A DNA stretch of 64,000 bases from Nocardia arthritidis NBRC 100137. GTDB lineage: Bacteria > Actinomycetota > Actinomycetes > Mycobacteriales > Mycobacteriaceae. Below, piece by piece: positions 43,812 through 56,875 of this stretch; position 1 is the stretch's first letter; every line of letters starts with the position of its first letter. Under the pieces are notes generated by a model, which ran no database searches, was not told the DNA's origin, and worked only from the letters and a program-made list of their open reading frames with translations. The stretch spans positions 62,001 through 126,000 of the forward strand of contig NZ_BDBB01000002.1 of NCBI RefSeq assembly GCF_001612765.1, given 5' to 3'. Position numbers and translations under genes: made by a program.

Positions 43812-44561
43812 TCAGGCGGTCTGCGTGGCGCCGTTCTTCTTGCGCGCGATGTCCTCGAGCGCGGCGAGGTATTCGGCACGCTGCTCGGCGCCCGCCTCCC
43901 AGGCCGCCTTGCGGTTCTTGACGACCTTGGCCGGTGCGCCGACGGCGATGCTGTAGTCCGGGATCTCGCCCTTGACCACGGCGTGCGCGCCGAGCACGCA
44001 GCCGCGGCCGACGCTGGTCTCGCGCAGCACGGTCACCTTGGCGGCGATCCAGGTGTCGGGGCCGATGCGCACCGGGCTCTTCACGATCCCCTGGTCCTTG
44101 ATCGGAACGTTGATGTCGTCCATCTTGTGGTCGAAGTCGCAGATGTAGCACCAGTCGGCGACCAAGGTCGATTCCCCGATCTCGATGTCGAGATAGGTGT
44201 TCACGACGTTGTCCTTGCCGAACACCACCTTGTCACCGATGCGCAGCGAACCCTCGTGGCAGCGGATCGCGTTGCCGTCGCCGATGTGCACCCAGCGGCC
44301 GATCTCCATGCGGGCCAGTTCCGGGGTGGCGTGGATCTCCACGCGACGGCCGAGGAAGACCATGCCGCGCAGCACGATGTGCGGGTTCGCCAGGCGGAAC
44401 TTGAACAGCCGGTAGTAGCGCACCAGATACCAGGGCGTATACGCCCGGTTCGCGAGCACCCAGCGCAGCGACGCCGGCGTCAGAAAACGCGCCTGCTGCG
44501 GATCCCGGCGGCGCGATCCCCGCCAGCGCGAGCGCAACGGTGCGCCCCACATGCTCGTCAC
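43812..44561 (-). CDS. Hexapeptide-repeat acyltransferase
   Basis: 249 residues. Left-handed beta-helix repeats are visible: IVLRGMVFLGRRVEI, MEIGRWVHIGDGNAIRC, LRIGDKVVFGKDNVVNTY and a C-terminal CVLGAHAVVKGEIPDYSIAVGAPAKVV typical of LbH transferases (WbbJ type). Like mycobacterial Rv3034c it sits beside the glucan genes; the acyl acceptor is probably a sugar or lipid. GTG 44561 has AGGAG eight bases upstream. Confidence 0.88.
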   Translation of the reverse strand: MTSMWGAPLRSRWRGSRRRDPQQARFLTPASLRWVLANRAYTPWYLVRYYRLFKFRLANPHIVLRGMVFLGRRVEIHATPELARMEIGRWVHIGDGNAIRCHEGSLRIGDKVVFGKDNVVNTYLDIEIGESTLVADWCYICDFDHKMDDINVPIKDQGIVKSPVRIGPDTWIAAKVTVLRETSVGRGCVLGAHAVVKGEIPDYSIAVGAPAKVVKNRKAAWEAGAEQRAEYLAALEDIARKKNGATQTA

Positions 44562-44763
44562 GAACGGTTCTCCTGTCGTGGTCCTACCGGCCGTCGCCCG
44601 CCTCACCGGCGACGTGTAGAGCCTATCGCCCGCGGTGAGCGCCACGACGAGCACCCGCGACGAGAACGCCGGGACGCGTGCACCCGCGCGCGGGCCTCCC
44701 GTACAGTGACTCGTGCGCCGGAGAGGGCGACGGCGAACGCCAACGACGACAGGAGTGCGGCAG

Positions 44764-46104
44764 GTGCGAAGCGGCGGCGTACTGGCTACTTCCATGTGGC
44801 GACCGTCCCGGAAACGTGCCGTGGCCGCGCTGGCCGCGCTGGCCGCGGTCGGCGCGCTGGCATTGGCCGGATGCGGCACCGATTACGACGACATCACCGT
44901 CGGCACCGGCAAGGGCTGGACCGCCGCGTATCACGACGGCCGCAACAGCGGCACCGGTCCGGTCACCGGATCGCGGGAGCTGGAGCTGAGTTGGCAGCGG
45001 CCGGTCGGCGGCCCGATCGCCCAGCCGATCACGCTGGGGCCCGACAGCCAGCTGTTCGTCACCACCCGCCTGCAGAACTGCTCGATCTTCTCCTTCCAGA
45101 TGGCCACCGGCCGTAAACGGTTCTGCAACGCCTTGGGCCCGAGCGCGATCTCCGCGCCCTCGTCGGTCGACGGGATGACCAACGTCTACGTCGGCGACGA
45201 CAGCAGGGTGATCTCGTTCAACTACCTGGGGCAACCACGGTGGGCCACGCCCGTCGCGGGAACGCCGGCCTCGGTGCAGTTCACCGGTGACGGAAAGCTG
45301 CTGACCGTCACGCGATCCGGCCAGGTCGACGTGCTGTCGAGGCAGACAGGCGACCGGACGGTGCCGACCGTACAGTTGCTCGGCGAACCGGACTTCCTCG
45401 TGCACGCGGGCCTCAGCTGGCCCGACGCGAGCCAGGGCCTGGACGAGTGCGCCACCGGCGGGCCGCAGTGCCCCGTCGCGACCATCTCCGCCGTCGACGC
45501 CGACAGTGGCCGCTTCTATGTGACGCTCTGGCAGCCGGGGCGGCCCGCGGCGGCCGTGGTCGCGTTGCGCTACACCGGCGAGAAGATCGTGCGGGAGTGG
45601 AGCGCCGAACTGCTGCTCGGCGGCAGCGCGACCAGCCCGGCCCTGTCCGCCGACGGCGCCACCCTCTACGTGGGCGACAACAACAACCGCCTGATCGCCC
45701 TGGACACCGCCGACGGGCGAACCAAGTGGGTCCACCGGCTGGACTGGACGCCGCGCGGGGGCATCTCGGTGTCGGACGACGGCCTGATCATCCCCTCCGG
45801 CGACGACGGCTACCTGCTCGGGCTGCGGGACAACGGCGACGCGGTGGAAACCGTCTGGGAGCGCAAGGATCTGGCGTTGCGCGGCTCCGCGGCGCAGACC
45901 GCGGGCGACACCGGCTACGCCGTCGCGGCGATCGGCGACGGACTGAACCTCGTCACCTTCGACACGCAGACCGGGGCCACCCTCGACTCCGACGTGCTGC
46001 CGGGCGCGAAGGGCACCACCACCGGCACGTCGGTCGGCGCGAAGGGCGAGGTCGTGGTCGCCACCCGCATCGGCGAGATCTTCGCGTTCGCGCCGGAGAA
46101 GTAA
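44764..46104 (+). CDS. PQQ-like beta-propeller lipoprotein
   Basis: 446 residues. A lipobox LALAGC ends the signal near residue 38. The mature part shows repeated beta-propeller blades such as VYVGDDSRVISFNYLGQPRW, LYVGDNNNRLIALDTADGR and LIIPSGDDGYLLGLRDNG, typical of PQQ-binding-like/BamB-type propellers, here facing the outside of the membrane. Comparable to Rv3035. The GTG at 44764 has AGGAG upstream; ATG 44794 is an alternative. Function unknown; envelope protein interaction is plausible. Confidence 0.86.
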   Translation: MRSGGVLATSMWRPSRKRAVAALAALAAVGALALAGCGTDYDDITVGTGKGWTAAYHDGRNSGTGPVTGSRELELSWQRPVGGPIAQPITLGPDSQLFVTTRLQNCSIFSFQMATGRKRFCNALGPSAISAPSSVDGMTNVYVGDDSRVISFNYLGQPRWATPVAGTPASVQFTGDGKLLTVTRSGQVDVLSRQTGDRTVPTVQLLGEPDFLVHAGLSWPDASQGLDECATGGPQCPVATISAVDADSGRFYVTLWQPGRPAAAVVALRYTGEKIVREWSAELLLGGSATSPALSADGATLYVGDNNNRLIALDTADGRTKWVHRLDWTPRGGISVSDDGLIIPSGDDGYLLGLRDNGDAVETVWERKDLALRGSAAQTAGDTGYAVAAIGDGLNLVTFDTQTGATLDSDVLPGAKGTTTGTSVGAKGEVVVATRIGEIFAFAPEK

Positions 46105-46189
46105 GCACCGTCGGTTCTCTCACAGGTGGGCCGCCGCAGCGAGACTCGCCGTCGCGAAACTCCCGGCGTAGCGCGACGCAGCCGGATCG

Positions 46190-47413
46190 TCACGGGGTGG
46201 AACAGAGAAAGACCGTCGCGGCGCGGCCGATGCGTGTGATCACCAGCGTGTGCGGTTGAGTGCCACGGAGTTTGAGGCGCGAACGGAGCGCGTCGGGGTC
46301 GATATCCACGCCTCGCGTGAGGATTTCGAGTGGGCCGCAGTCGCGGCGATGGAGTTCGGCGCGGAGGGATTTCTCGCGGAAGTCCATGCGGTCGAGGATA
46401 CGGAAGCCACGCACCCCCTCGGGGACGGTGTCGCCGGTGAGGTAGGCGATGCGCGGATCCAATTGCCACAAGCGATGTTTCGCGGCGTAATGACGGACGA
46501 GTCCGGCACGCACCACGGCGCCGTCCGGGTCGATGATCCATTGCCCCGGCGGGCGCTCCTCGATGACGTCGGGTTCGGCATCGGTGATGGTCCACGCGCC
46601 GCCCTTGGACGAGAGCACCCTCGCACGACGGGTTACTCCGGCCTCGGCGAGCCCCGGAGACCACAGGCACGCCTCACGCACCGAGCCGTCGAGCGAGACC
46701 ACCTCGACCTCGCCGGACCAGTCGAGCCGGTCGAAGTCCAAACCGGGAGCGCATTTCACGGCGATATCACGGGCGGCGTAGGCCGCGAGCAGATCCGGCA
46801 GCGGCGGTTGGAGCTTGGCCGGGTCGTGCGTGCGGCGGCCGTCGGCGCGCCGGGCCGGGTCGGCGATGATCACGGTGTCGCGACTGCTCGGGCGCAGCGC
46901 ATCCGCCCTTAGCAACAGGACATTTCGAGTTCGCGCCGAGGGATCGGCGACGGAGGCGAGCGAGTCCCGCTCCCCCGCCGCGAGCCGGTGCGCCCCCAGA
47001 TTGTGCGCGGCGATCGCCAGCCGCACCTCGTCGAGATCGCTGCCGAGCACCGCCGGGCACACCCGGGCCAGCTCGACGAGTTCGGCTCCGATCGAGCAGG
47101 TGACGTCGTGCACCGTCCGCCCGGCCAGCCGGGTGGCCCGCTGCCGTGCCACGAGCGTCGGGGTGGCCTGCTGAAGCGCGTCGTCGGTGAAAAGCCACTG
47201 TCCGGCGTCGAGGAGCTTCGCGGCGGCTCTGCGCCGCAATCGCACGGTCTCGATCAGGGCCGCCGCCCGGTCGCCGTGCGCGCGACGCACGAGCTCGAGA
47301 TCCCGCAGGTGCGTCGCCGGCGTGAGCGCCAGCCGCTCCGCCTCGGCCAGCGCGTCCCGGCCGATCGCGCTACCGAGGTACCCGACATCATCACGGGTGA
47401 AGCGGTAGCCCAC
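46190..47413 (-). CDS. THUMP-like class I methyltransferase
   Basis: 407 residues. The N-terminal helical part includes RAHGDRAAALIETVRLRRRA; the SAM site is DVTCSIGAELVELARVCPAVLGSDLDEVRLAIAAHN, followed by IIADPARRADGRR (DPxR). The C-terminal THUMP-like region (RGVDIDPDALRSRLKLRGTQPHTLVITRIGRAATVFLC) is characteristic of this actinobacterial family (Rv3037c). Substrate unknown, presumably RNA. Confidence 0.85.
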   Translation of the reverse strand: MGYRFTRDDVGYLGSAIGRDALAEAERLALTPATHLRDLELVRRAHGDRAAALIETVRLRRRAAAKLLDAGQWLFTDDALQQATPTLVARQRATRLAGRTVHDVTCSIGAELVELARVCPAVLGSDLDEVRLAIAAHNLGAHRLAAGERDSLASVADPSARTRNVLLLRADALRPSSRDTVIIADPARRADGRRTHDPAKLQPPLPDLLAAYAARDIAVKCAPGLDFDRLDWSGEVEVVSLDGSVREACLWSPGLAEAGVTRRARVLSSKGGAWTITDAEPDVIEERPPGQWIIDPDGAVVRAGLVRHYAAKHRLWQLDPRIAYLTGDTVPEGVRGFRILDRMDFREKSLRAELHRRDCGPLEILTRGVDIDPDALRSRLKLRGTQPHTLVITRIGRAATVFLCSTP

Positions 47414-47696
47414 TACCGAGCTCCCGCAGTTGTCCGCACCGTACCGACCAGCCTTGGTCCGGGTGTCGGGACCGTCACCCGAGTTGTCGCGACGACCCGG
47501 CTCGGGTTTCCGGCGCGGGTCATCTCAACGGCGACCTGTTCCCGCATTTCTGTGGCGATCCCGTGAGCCTCGGTCCGGTCACCGTTGCGGTGGCGCCCCA
47601 TCTCCGGGTTCCGACGCGCAGACGCGGGCCGTTTCACCTGGGCAACATGGTCGCTGCCCAGGTCGGCGACGCGGTCGCGACAGGTAGCGCGGCCCA

Positions 47697-48674
47697 CTAC
47701 TTTCCGGTGGAGCTCGGCTTCACGCCGGTGATCATGGCGTTGTAGAAGAACTGGCGCGGCACCACACGGCGCATGACGTTCTCGTCCACCCAGCTCAACC
47801 CCAGCCAAGCGCGGTACATCGCCATCCGGTAGCGCCAGGTGAGCTTCTCGGCGGGCACGGCCGCCTCGAAGGTGCGCACCGGCCAGCCCCACAGCGCGGC
47901 CGCGAATTCCTCGGTCTTGGCGGCCACCTCGACGGCGCCCGCCGAGCGGGCCATCGCCTCCAGGGCGCGCGGATCGAAGGTGTGCAGGTCGACAACCGCC
48001 TCCAGGGCCGCCGCGCGCGAGGACTCGTCCAGCTCCTCCTGCGGACGCCGCCAGTCGCTGAGCATCGGCAGCTTGGTGACCGTGGTGGTGGCCTTCCAGG
48101 TGATCCGGCCCAGCCAGCGCGCGTAGAAGTTGCCGACCGTGGTCGGCTCACCGGCGAAGACGAAGCGGCCGCCCGGCTTGAGCACGCGCAGGCACTCCTT
48201 GAGCGCCAGCTCGACGTCGGGGATGTGGTGCAGCACCGCGTGGCCGACCACGAGATCAAAGGTGTCGTCGTCGTAGGGGATGGTCTCCGCGTCGGCGACC
48301 CGGCCGTCCACGTCGAGACCGAGGTGCTGCGCGTTGCGCAGCGCGACCTTGACCATGCCCGGCGACAGGTCGGTGACCGAGCCGGACTTCGCCACGCCCG
48401 CCTGCATCAGGTTCAGCAGGAAGAAGCCGGTACCGCAGCCCAGTTCCAGCGCCTTGCCGTAGGGCAGCGGCGCGGGACCCACGGCCAAGTCGAACCGGCC
48501 GCGCGCGTACTCGATACAGCGCTCGTCATAGGAGATGGACCATTTGTCGTCGTAGGTCTCGGCCTCCCAGTCGTGGTAGAGAACCTGGGCCAGCTTCGTA
48601 TCCTTGAGCGCTGCTTCGACCTCTGCCTCGGTGGCGTGCGGGTTCGGCGCGGGGTCGTCGGGACGTACCGTCAT
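47697..48674 (-). CDS. Class I SAM-dependent methyltransferase
   Basis: 325 residues, comparable to Rv3038c. Motif I ALELGCGTGFFLLNLMQ near 92, then DVTLDLSPGMV-like VTDLSPGMVKVALRNAQ, DDTFDLVVGHAVLHHIPD and LRVLKPGGRFVFAGEP. The C-terminal 110 residues have hydrophobic/aromatic content that may bind a lipid. The ATG at 48674 is chosen over a TTG three codons upstream. Confidence 0.9.
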   Translation of the reverse strand: MTVRPDDPAPNPHATEAEVEAALKDTKLAQVLYHDWEAETYDDKWSISYDERCIEYARGRFDLAVGPAPLPYGKALELGCGTGFFLLNLMQAGVAKSGSVTDLSPGMVKVALRNAQHLGLDVDGRVADAETIPYDDDTFDLVVGHAVLHHIPDVELALKECLRVLKPGGRFVFAGEPTTVGNFYARWLGRITWKATTTVTKLPMLSDWRRPQEELDESSRAAALEAVVDLHTFDPRALEAMARSAGAVEVAAKTEEFAAALWGWPVRTFEAAVPAEKLTWRYRMAMYRAWLGLSWVDENVMRRVVPRQFFYNAMITGVKPSSTGK

Positions 48675-48711
48675 GGTCGGCAAGCCTACCCAAATCCGCA
48701 GTTGACGCCTG

Positions 48712-49488
48712 CTATCGCCCCACGAATTCCGCCGACCCCGGACCGTCGGCCAGATAGGAACCTGTTCCTATCAGGCGATCTTCCGTCGTGAACAGGGCCG
48801 ACCATTCGCCACGGGCGCGATCGAGGCCGTGCGGACCTGCTTCGAAGACCGCTTTGGCGGCGGCCAGCGCGCGGGCGGGACCGTCGGCGAACTGGCGCGC
48901 CCACCGCGTCGCGGCGGTGTACACGTCGTCGGGCGCGACGACCTCGTCGACGAGGCCGAGCGCCTTCGCCTCGTCCGGCTCGACGAAACGACCGGTGTAG
49001 ACGAGGTCCTTGGCCGGGCCCGGTCCGATCAGCAGGGCGAGCCGACGGATGCCCGCGAGCGGGATCAAGCCCGTCTTGATCTGCGGCAGACCCAGCTTGA
49101 CGTTGTCGCCGATGACGCGGCGGTCGGCGCCCAGCGCCAGCTCCAGCCCACCGCCGAGGCAGTAACCGCTGATCGCCGCGACCGTGGGCTGCGGGATTCG
49201 GGCCAGGCAACCGAGGTCCTGCTGCAGGTCGGCCGCCATCGCGGCGGCCTGATCACTGCCGAGACCGAACAGTTCGGCCACGTCGTCACCCGCTGAGAAC
49301 ACCCGTTCGTCGCCGTACACGACCACCGCGGCAACGCCCGGGTCCGCGGCGACGGCGTCGGCCGCCTCGGCCAGTTCCCGCACCAGCTGCGCGTTCAGCA
49401 GATTCATCGGCGGGCGGGCGAACCGCAGGACGGCCACGCCGCGCGCGGCATCGCCCTCGGGCAGCTCCAGGGTCACGAATTCGGCCAT
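48712..49488 (-). CDS. Enoyl-CoA hydratase/isomerase family protein
   Basis: 258-residue crotonase-fold enzyme: FARPPMNLLNAQL, VYGDERVFSAGDDVAELFGLG (oxyanion Gly) and ISGYCLGGGLELALGADRRV. It should hydrate trans-2-enoyl-CoA in fatty-acid degradation; mycobacterial echA17 (Rv3039c) has the same neighbours. The second catalytic Glu is probably in the LPQIKTGLIPLAG region, where canonical hydratases carry a Glu; here the site reads KLGLPQIKTGL, so activity needs testing. Confidence 0.9.
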   Translation of the reverse strand: MAEFVTLELPEGDAARGVAVLRFARPPMNLLNAQLVRELAEAADAVAADPGVAAVVVYGDERVFSAGDDVAELFGLGSDQAAAMAADLQQDLGCLARIPQPTVAAISGYCLGGGLELALGADRRVIGDNVKLGLPQIKTGLIPLAGIRRLALLIGPGPAKDLVYTGRFVEPDEAKALGLVDEVVAPDDVYTAATRWARQFADGPARALAAAKAVFEAGPHGLDRARGEWSALFTTEDRLIGTGSYLADGPGSAEFVGR

Positions 49489-49629
49489 GGCAGGCCACGC
49501 TACCGGGTGCGCACCGGCACCAGCGGTCAGGCCCGACGACGGCGAGCGGCGGCACGCGGCATTCGCCGGAGGCAAGAACGCGCCCACCCTCCATATGGGG
49601 CAGGGGCACTTATTCGCCCACCCCGCCCG

Positions 49630-50460
49630 TCAGGGCCGCGCGGAACCCTTGAGGCGCCCGGCGTCGGGGAGATCGGCGAAGTAGCGGTGGTTGTCCGGGA
49701 AGGAGAGCAACCGTCTGCCGTCCGAATCGGCCAGTACCGGCAGAATCGGATCGATCGCCCGCTGCGCTGCCAGGATGTCGGCGGTGGAGTGGAATTCGCC
49801 GAGTTCGACCAGTTGTGTCCAGGTCGGCGGCAGCAGCACGTCGGCGCCCGAACGCCAGCGCGCCAGCGCTTCGGCGGGGGTGCTCCACCGCACCTCGGCC
49901 GCCTCGGATGTGGCGCCGTCGGCGAGTTGCCCCTCCGGGAGGATGGCGACGAAGAACCGGGTGTCGTAGCGGCGCGGCTCGATGACCGGGGTAATCCAGT
50001 TCGCCCACGGCCGTAACAGATCGGCGCGCAGGACGAGTTCCTCCTCGGCGAGAAAGGATGCCAACGACAGTTCCCTGCGCTCCAGCCTGCCGCGCGCGTC
50101 CCGGTAACCGGTGGTGTCGGAGACGACGCTGTCGGCGGTCGGGCCTGCCAGCAGCACGCCGCACTCCTCGAACGTCTCCCGGACAGCCGCGCAGACCAGC
50201 GCCTTGGCCCTGGCCTCGGTGGTGGCGAACCGCTCGGCCCACCACGCGGGCTCGGGCCCGGACCAGGCGATGTCCGCGGTCCCGTCGGACGGGTCGACGC
50301 CGCCGCCGGGGAACACGGTCATGCCCGCGGCGAACGCCATGGCGCCGACTCGGCGCTGCAGGAAGATCTCGGGCCCGTCGGCGCCGTCGCGCACCAGCAT
50401 CACCGTCGACGCGTCTTTGATCGGTTGCTGAGAGTCTGCCTGCGGTTCTTTCTCACTCAC
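49630..50460 (-). CDS. NUDIX hydrolase
   Basis: 276 residues. The Nudix box is split by a long insertion: FPGGGVDPSDG, then about 45 residues later AVRETFEECGVLL (REx2EE). Such long Nudix proteins (Rv3040c type) often act on CoA derivatives or nucleoside diphosphates; substrate unknown. The first residues (SEKEPQADSQQPIKDAS) are low-complexity and precede VMLVRDGADGPEIFLQRR. Confidence 0.9.
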   Translation of the reverse strand: MSEKEPQADSQQPIKDASTVMLVRDGADGPEIFLQRRVGAMAFAAGMTVFPGGGVDPSDGTADIAWSGPEPAWWAERFATTEARAKALVCAAVRETFEECGVLLAGPTADSVVSDTTGYRDARGRLERRELSLASFLAEEELVLRADLLRPWANWITPVIEPRRYDTRFFVAILPEGQLADGATSEAAEVRWSTPAEALARWRSGADVLLPPTWTQLVELGEFHSTADILAAQRAIDPILPVLADSDGRRLLSFPDNHRYFADLPDAGRLKGSARP

Positions 50461-50506
50461 CCCTGCACCCTAACGCGCGCTTGGTGAGCGACGAAGACCG
50501 TCCGAG

Positions 50507-51340
50507 TCAGCGGGTGCGGTGCCGGCCCGCGCGGCGCGAGCGGCGCGCGAAGTAACGTCCGTCGACTCGATCCAGCGCGATCGATTGACGGAAGGCGTCG
50601 CTGAGGTTCTCCGAGGTGAGCACGTCGGACAGCAGTCCCTGCGCGACCACTTCGCCCTCGTTGAGCAGCAGGCCGTGGGTGAAGCCGGGGGGAATCTCCT
50701 CCACGTGATGGGTGACGAGCACGATCGCGGGGGCGTCCGGGTCGGCGGCGAGATCGCCGAGCCGCTCCACCAGTTCCTCGCGGCCGCCCAGGTCCAGGCC
50801 CGCCGCCGGTTCGTCGAGCAGCAGCAGCTCGGGATCGGTCATCAGCGCGCGGGCGATGAGCACCCGTTTGCGCTCGCCCTCCGACAGCGTGCCGTAGGTG
50901 CGGTCCGAGAGATGTTCGGCGCCGAGGCTTTCCAGCATGTCGATGGCGCGGTCGGTGTCCACCTCGTCGTAGCGCTCCCGCCAGCGGCCGAGCACCGCGT
51001 AGCCCGCGGACACCACCAGGTCGCTGACCTTCTCATCGATCGGAACCCGGCTGGCCACCGCGGCCGAGGACAGGCCGATGCGCGGACGCAACTCGTTGAT
51101 GTCCACCTTCCCGATCCGCTCCCCGAGCAGATGGGCGACGCCCGCGGTGGGGTGCATCTCGGCGGCGGCCATCCGTAGCAGCGAGGTCTTGCCCGCGCCG
51201 TTGGGGCCGAGGACCACCCAGCGTTCGTCGAGTTCGACCTGCCAGGTGACCGGACCGACGAGGGTATGGCCCGAGCGGCGGACGGTCACGTCGGTGAAAT
51301 CGATGAGCAGATCGGGATCCGGTTGCGGCACGCGCTCCAT
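50507..51340 (-). CDS. ABC transporter ATP-binding protein
   Basis: 277 residues. Walker A GPNGAGKTSLLR, signature LSEGERKRVLIARAL, Walker B LLLLDEPAAGLD and H-loop VTHHVEEIP are all intact. No membrane partner is nearby; the orthologue Rv3041c also stands alone. It may couple to a permease encoded elsewhere or act as a soluble ATPase. Confidence 0.92.
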   Translation of the reverse strand: MERVPQPDPDLLIDFTDVTVRRSGHTLVGPVTWQVELDERWVVLGPNGAGKTSLLRMAAAEMHPTAGVAHLLGERIGKVDINELRPRIGLSSAAVASRVPIDEKVSDLVVSAGYAVLGRWRERYDEVDTDRAIDMLESLGAEHLSDRTYGTLSEGERKRVLIARALMTDPELLLLDEPAAGLDLGGREELVERLGDLAADPDAPAIVLVTHHVEEIPPGFTHGLLLNEGEVVAQGLLSDVLTSENLSDAFRQSIALDRVDGRYFARRSRRAGRHRTR

Positions 51341-51481
51341 CTTGGCCCACCTGAGGGGACACTTGCCAACGCGGGGAGGGAAAACCGAGCCGGTCGGTCG
51401 GATCTACGCCGGAACGCCGCCGTCACGGCCGCGTCGGCCGCCTCACCGACACGCCCACGACGGGGGTCGCCGCAGGAGGTT

Positions 51482-52309
51482 TCACCAGGATCGGGCGGGC
51501 ACCGCGATCACCGTCATCGAGCCGGGCGCCACTTCGGTGAATCCGGCGTCGCGCACGGCGACCGCACCGCCCTCGGCCACTTGCGCGGCCAGCGACGCCC
51601 AGCGCGGCGGGTCGGCTTCGCGCACCGCGCACCTGAAGCCCAGTTCCGCCCAGCGCAGCGCGTGCTCGACCGGCAGCGCACCGGCCAGCAGCATGCTCGC
51701 GTGACCCACCTGCGCGGCCGTCTTGCCCAGCGTCATCCCGAGCGCGGCGTTCACCCACAGCACCGGCAGGAGCGGATCGGGCGGCTCGGGAGCGTCGTGC
51801 TCGAGATCGGTGCCGCCGATTTGCAGACGCTTGATCCGCGGATCGACCTCGCCCACCGGTCCGGGGACCAACGCGCGCGCCTGCGCGCCGTCGATCTCGA
51901 CGGTGACGCCCGGCACCGCGCAGGTCGCCTGCCACTGTGCGCCGCGCGCACGCCGGGCCACCTTGCGAATGCGCGACCGCTTCCATGCGAGATACGGCTG
52001 TTCCCACTCACCGCCGGGCCCGACCCGCTCGTCCAGGCACAGCGCCACCGCCGCGGCCGCGGCCGCGGCCAGCAGCGCGCTGCGCGGGGGCGGATCGGCC
52101 TTGGGCAGGTGCAGGACCATCTGCATCGCTTGCACCATGGCGGGGTCGTCCGGATCGCCCGCGCCGTGGTAGCCGCGCGCCAGCTCAGCGTGCCGGGTAT
52201 GGAATGTCGCGATATCCGATGTCGCCGCGGCGAGGTCGGATGGCGGGGCGGCCGTGGAAAGCTCTGCGCCGCGCCCGACTTCGGCGCCGCATTCCGGAAT
52301 GCGCGTCAT
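51482..52309 (-). CDS. Peptidyl-tRNA hydrolase, Pth2-type
   Basis: 275 residues. The Pth2 core near 195-215 reads NAALGMTLGKTAAQVGHASMLL, with the usual Lys, Gln and His that hydrolyse peptidyl-tRNA ester bonds. A long N-terminal extension (about 190 residues) has no recognised domain except an LxCLDERVGPGGEWEQ segment. The ATG at 52309 has GAGG seven bases upstream; the in-frame start at 52366 is an alternative. Confidence 0.8.
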   Translation of the reverse strand: MTRIPECGAEVGRGAELSTAAPPSDLAAATSDIATFHTRHAELARGYHGAGDPDDPAMVQAMQMVLHLPKADPPPRSALLAAAAAAAVALCLDERVGPGGEWEQPYLAWKRSRIRKVARRARGAQWQATCAVPGVTVEIDGAQARALVPGPVGEVDPRIKRLQIGGTDLEHDAPEPPDPLLPVLWVNAALGMTLGKTAAQVGHASMLLAGALPVEHALRWAELGFRCAVREADPPRWASLAAQVAEGGAVAVRDAGFTEVAPGSMTVIAVPARSW

Positions 52310-52521
52310 CACTACACCTCGATCGTCAACGAAAACGTCCGGGCCGGTGCCAAGCCCTGGTCCCACGGACGCGTGTACTCCAACTTCAACGGGGTGACAT
52401 CGGCCGCGACTCCATGCACCTGTCCTCCGATCGGCGAATGATCAACTCGCGGCGAGCCTACCGAGCGGCGATCTGCGCAGCGGCAGGCCGCGTGTAGTCC
52501 GAGTGCTAGGTTCCGGACCGC

Positions 52522-55667
<3,146 letters not shown>

Positions 55668-56003
55668 TGATCCTCCTGAAAGGTGCCTTCAATTCGCTCC
55701 GCAGGCTCCGCTGATCGCATCCATCCCCGTGTCGGGACAGACGACAGTTCGCTTGCGCTCCTCGAATCGTAAACCCGCGCCTCCCGAGCCGACCGAACGG
55801 GTCCTACTCTCTGTCGTATTTGTTTGGCGGCGCCTGCGGCGCGGCCTGTTCGCGGCGCTCTCGTGGCTGGCGTTCGAGCGGCCGCCGCTTGCTCCTTCAT
55901 AGCGTACGCGGCGGGCCGGGGCGTTCCGTGTCACCGATGAGTTCCGTGGGCGGCGGCCGTCTGTATCGGTGACACGACTTCCCTCTCAGCCAGGAGACCA
56001 GCG
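55668..56003. other. Intergenic region between ctaD and VOC gene
   Basis: 336 bases with no gene recognised. It must hold the ctaD promoter (leftward) and the VOC gene promoter (rightward). Short frames in it are shadow-like. No clear operator found. Confidence 0.45.
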
Positions 56004-56810
56004 ATGACGACACCGAATAGCCGCAAGCCCGGCGATCCCTGTTGGGTGGATCTGTACACCTCCGACCTCGATAGGAGTATCGCGTTCTACCGCGACCTGT
56101 TCGACTGGACCGCCGAGAGCGCGGGCGAGGAGTTCGGCGGGTATGTCACCTTCCGCAAGGACGGGCGCGCGGTGGCGGGCGCGATGGCCAGGATGCCCGG
56201 CGACACCGACAGCCCGGAGCAGTGGACGGTGTATCTCGCCAGTCCGGATGCGCGGGCCACCGCCGACGCGGCGACTGCGGCGGGGGCATCGCTGGTCGTG
56301 CCGCCGATGGCGGTGGGCGAGCTGGGCACGATGGCCGTGCTCGGCGACGTCGGAGGCGCGGGCGTCGGCATCTGGCAGGCCGGGACGTTCCCCGGGTTCG
56401 AAGCCATGGGCCTGATATCGGGCGGCCAGTGGCGCGACCACGCGGGCGCGCCGTCCTGGTTCGAGTTGCACACCCGCGCCTACGCCGCCTCGCTGGCGTT
56501 CTACCGGGAAGTCTTCGGGTGGTCGGACGTCTTCACCGTCTCCGACGCTCCTGAGTTCCGTTACTCCACCATCCACGCCGAGAGCCCGATGCTGGGCGGG
56601 GTCATGGACGCCTCGGCATTCCTGCCCGCGGGCGCCCCCGCGGGGTGGACCATCTACTTCGGCGCCGACGATGTAGACAAGTCCGTCGAACGCGTCGTCG
56701 AACTCGGCGGCTCGGTACTCTCCCCGCCCGAGAACACCCCCTACGGCCGCATGTCCGCGGTCACCGACGCCACCGGCGCCCGCTTCAGCATCGGCGGCAA
56801 CCGGGCCTGA
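56004..56810 (+). CDS. Tandem VOC (glyoxalase-like) protein
   Basis: 268 residues with two VOC modules: PCWVDLYTSDLDRSIAFYRDLFDW (first) and PSWFELHTRAYAASLAFYREVFGW (second, near 152). Each shows the beta-alpha-beta-beta-beta pattern; metal-binding residues are not all conserved, so it may bind or detoxify a small molecule rather than act as glyoxalase. A terminator follows the stop. Confidence 0.9.
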   Translation: MTTPNSRKPGDPCWVDLYTSDLDRSIAFYRDLFDWTAESAGEEFGGYVTFRKDGRAVAGAMARMPGDTDSPEQWTVYLASPDARATADAATAAGASLVVPPMAVGELGTMAVLGDVGGAGVGIWQAGTFPGFEAMGLISGGQWRDHAGAPSWFELHTRAYAASLAFYREVFGWSDVFTVSDAPEFRYSTIHAESPMLGGVMDASAFLPAGAPAGWTIYFGADDVDKSVERVVELGGSVLSPPENTPYGRMSAVTDATGARFSIGGNRA

Positions 56811-56817
56811 AGCCGAA

Positions 56818-56863
56818 CGGCCCGCACGGATCCGGTGTTCGCCGAGATATTCCGTGCGGGCCG
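56818..56863. terminator. Hairpin between convergent VOC and hypothetical genes
   Basis: CGGCCCGCACGGA pairs perfectly with TCCGTGCGGGCCG around a 20-base loop, 8 bases after the VOC stop and 13 bases after the leftward gene's stop; bidirectional. Confidence 0.7.
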
Positions 56864-56875
56864 GTATCGATGGTG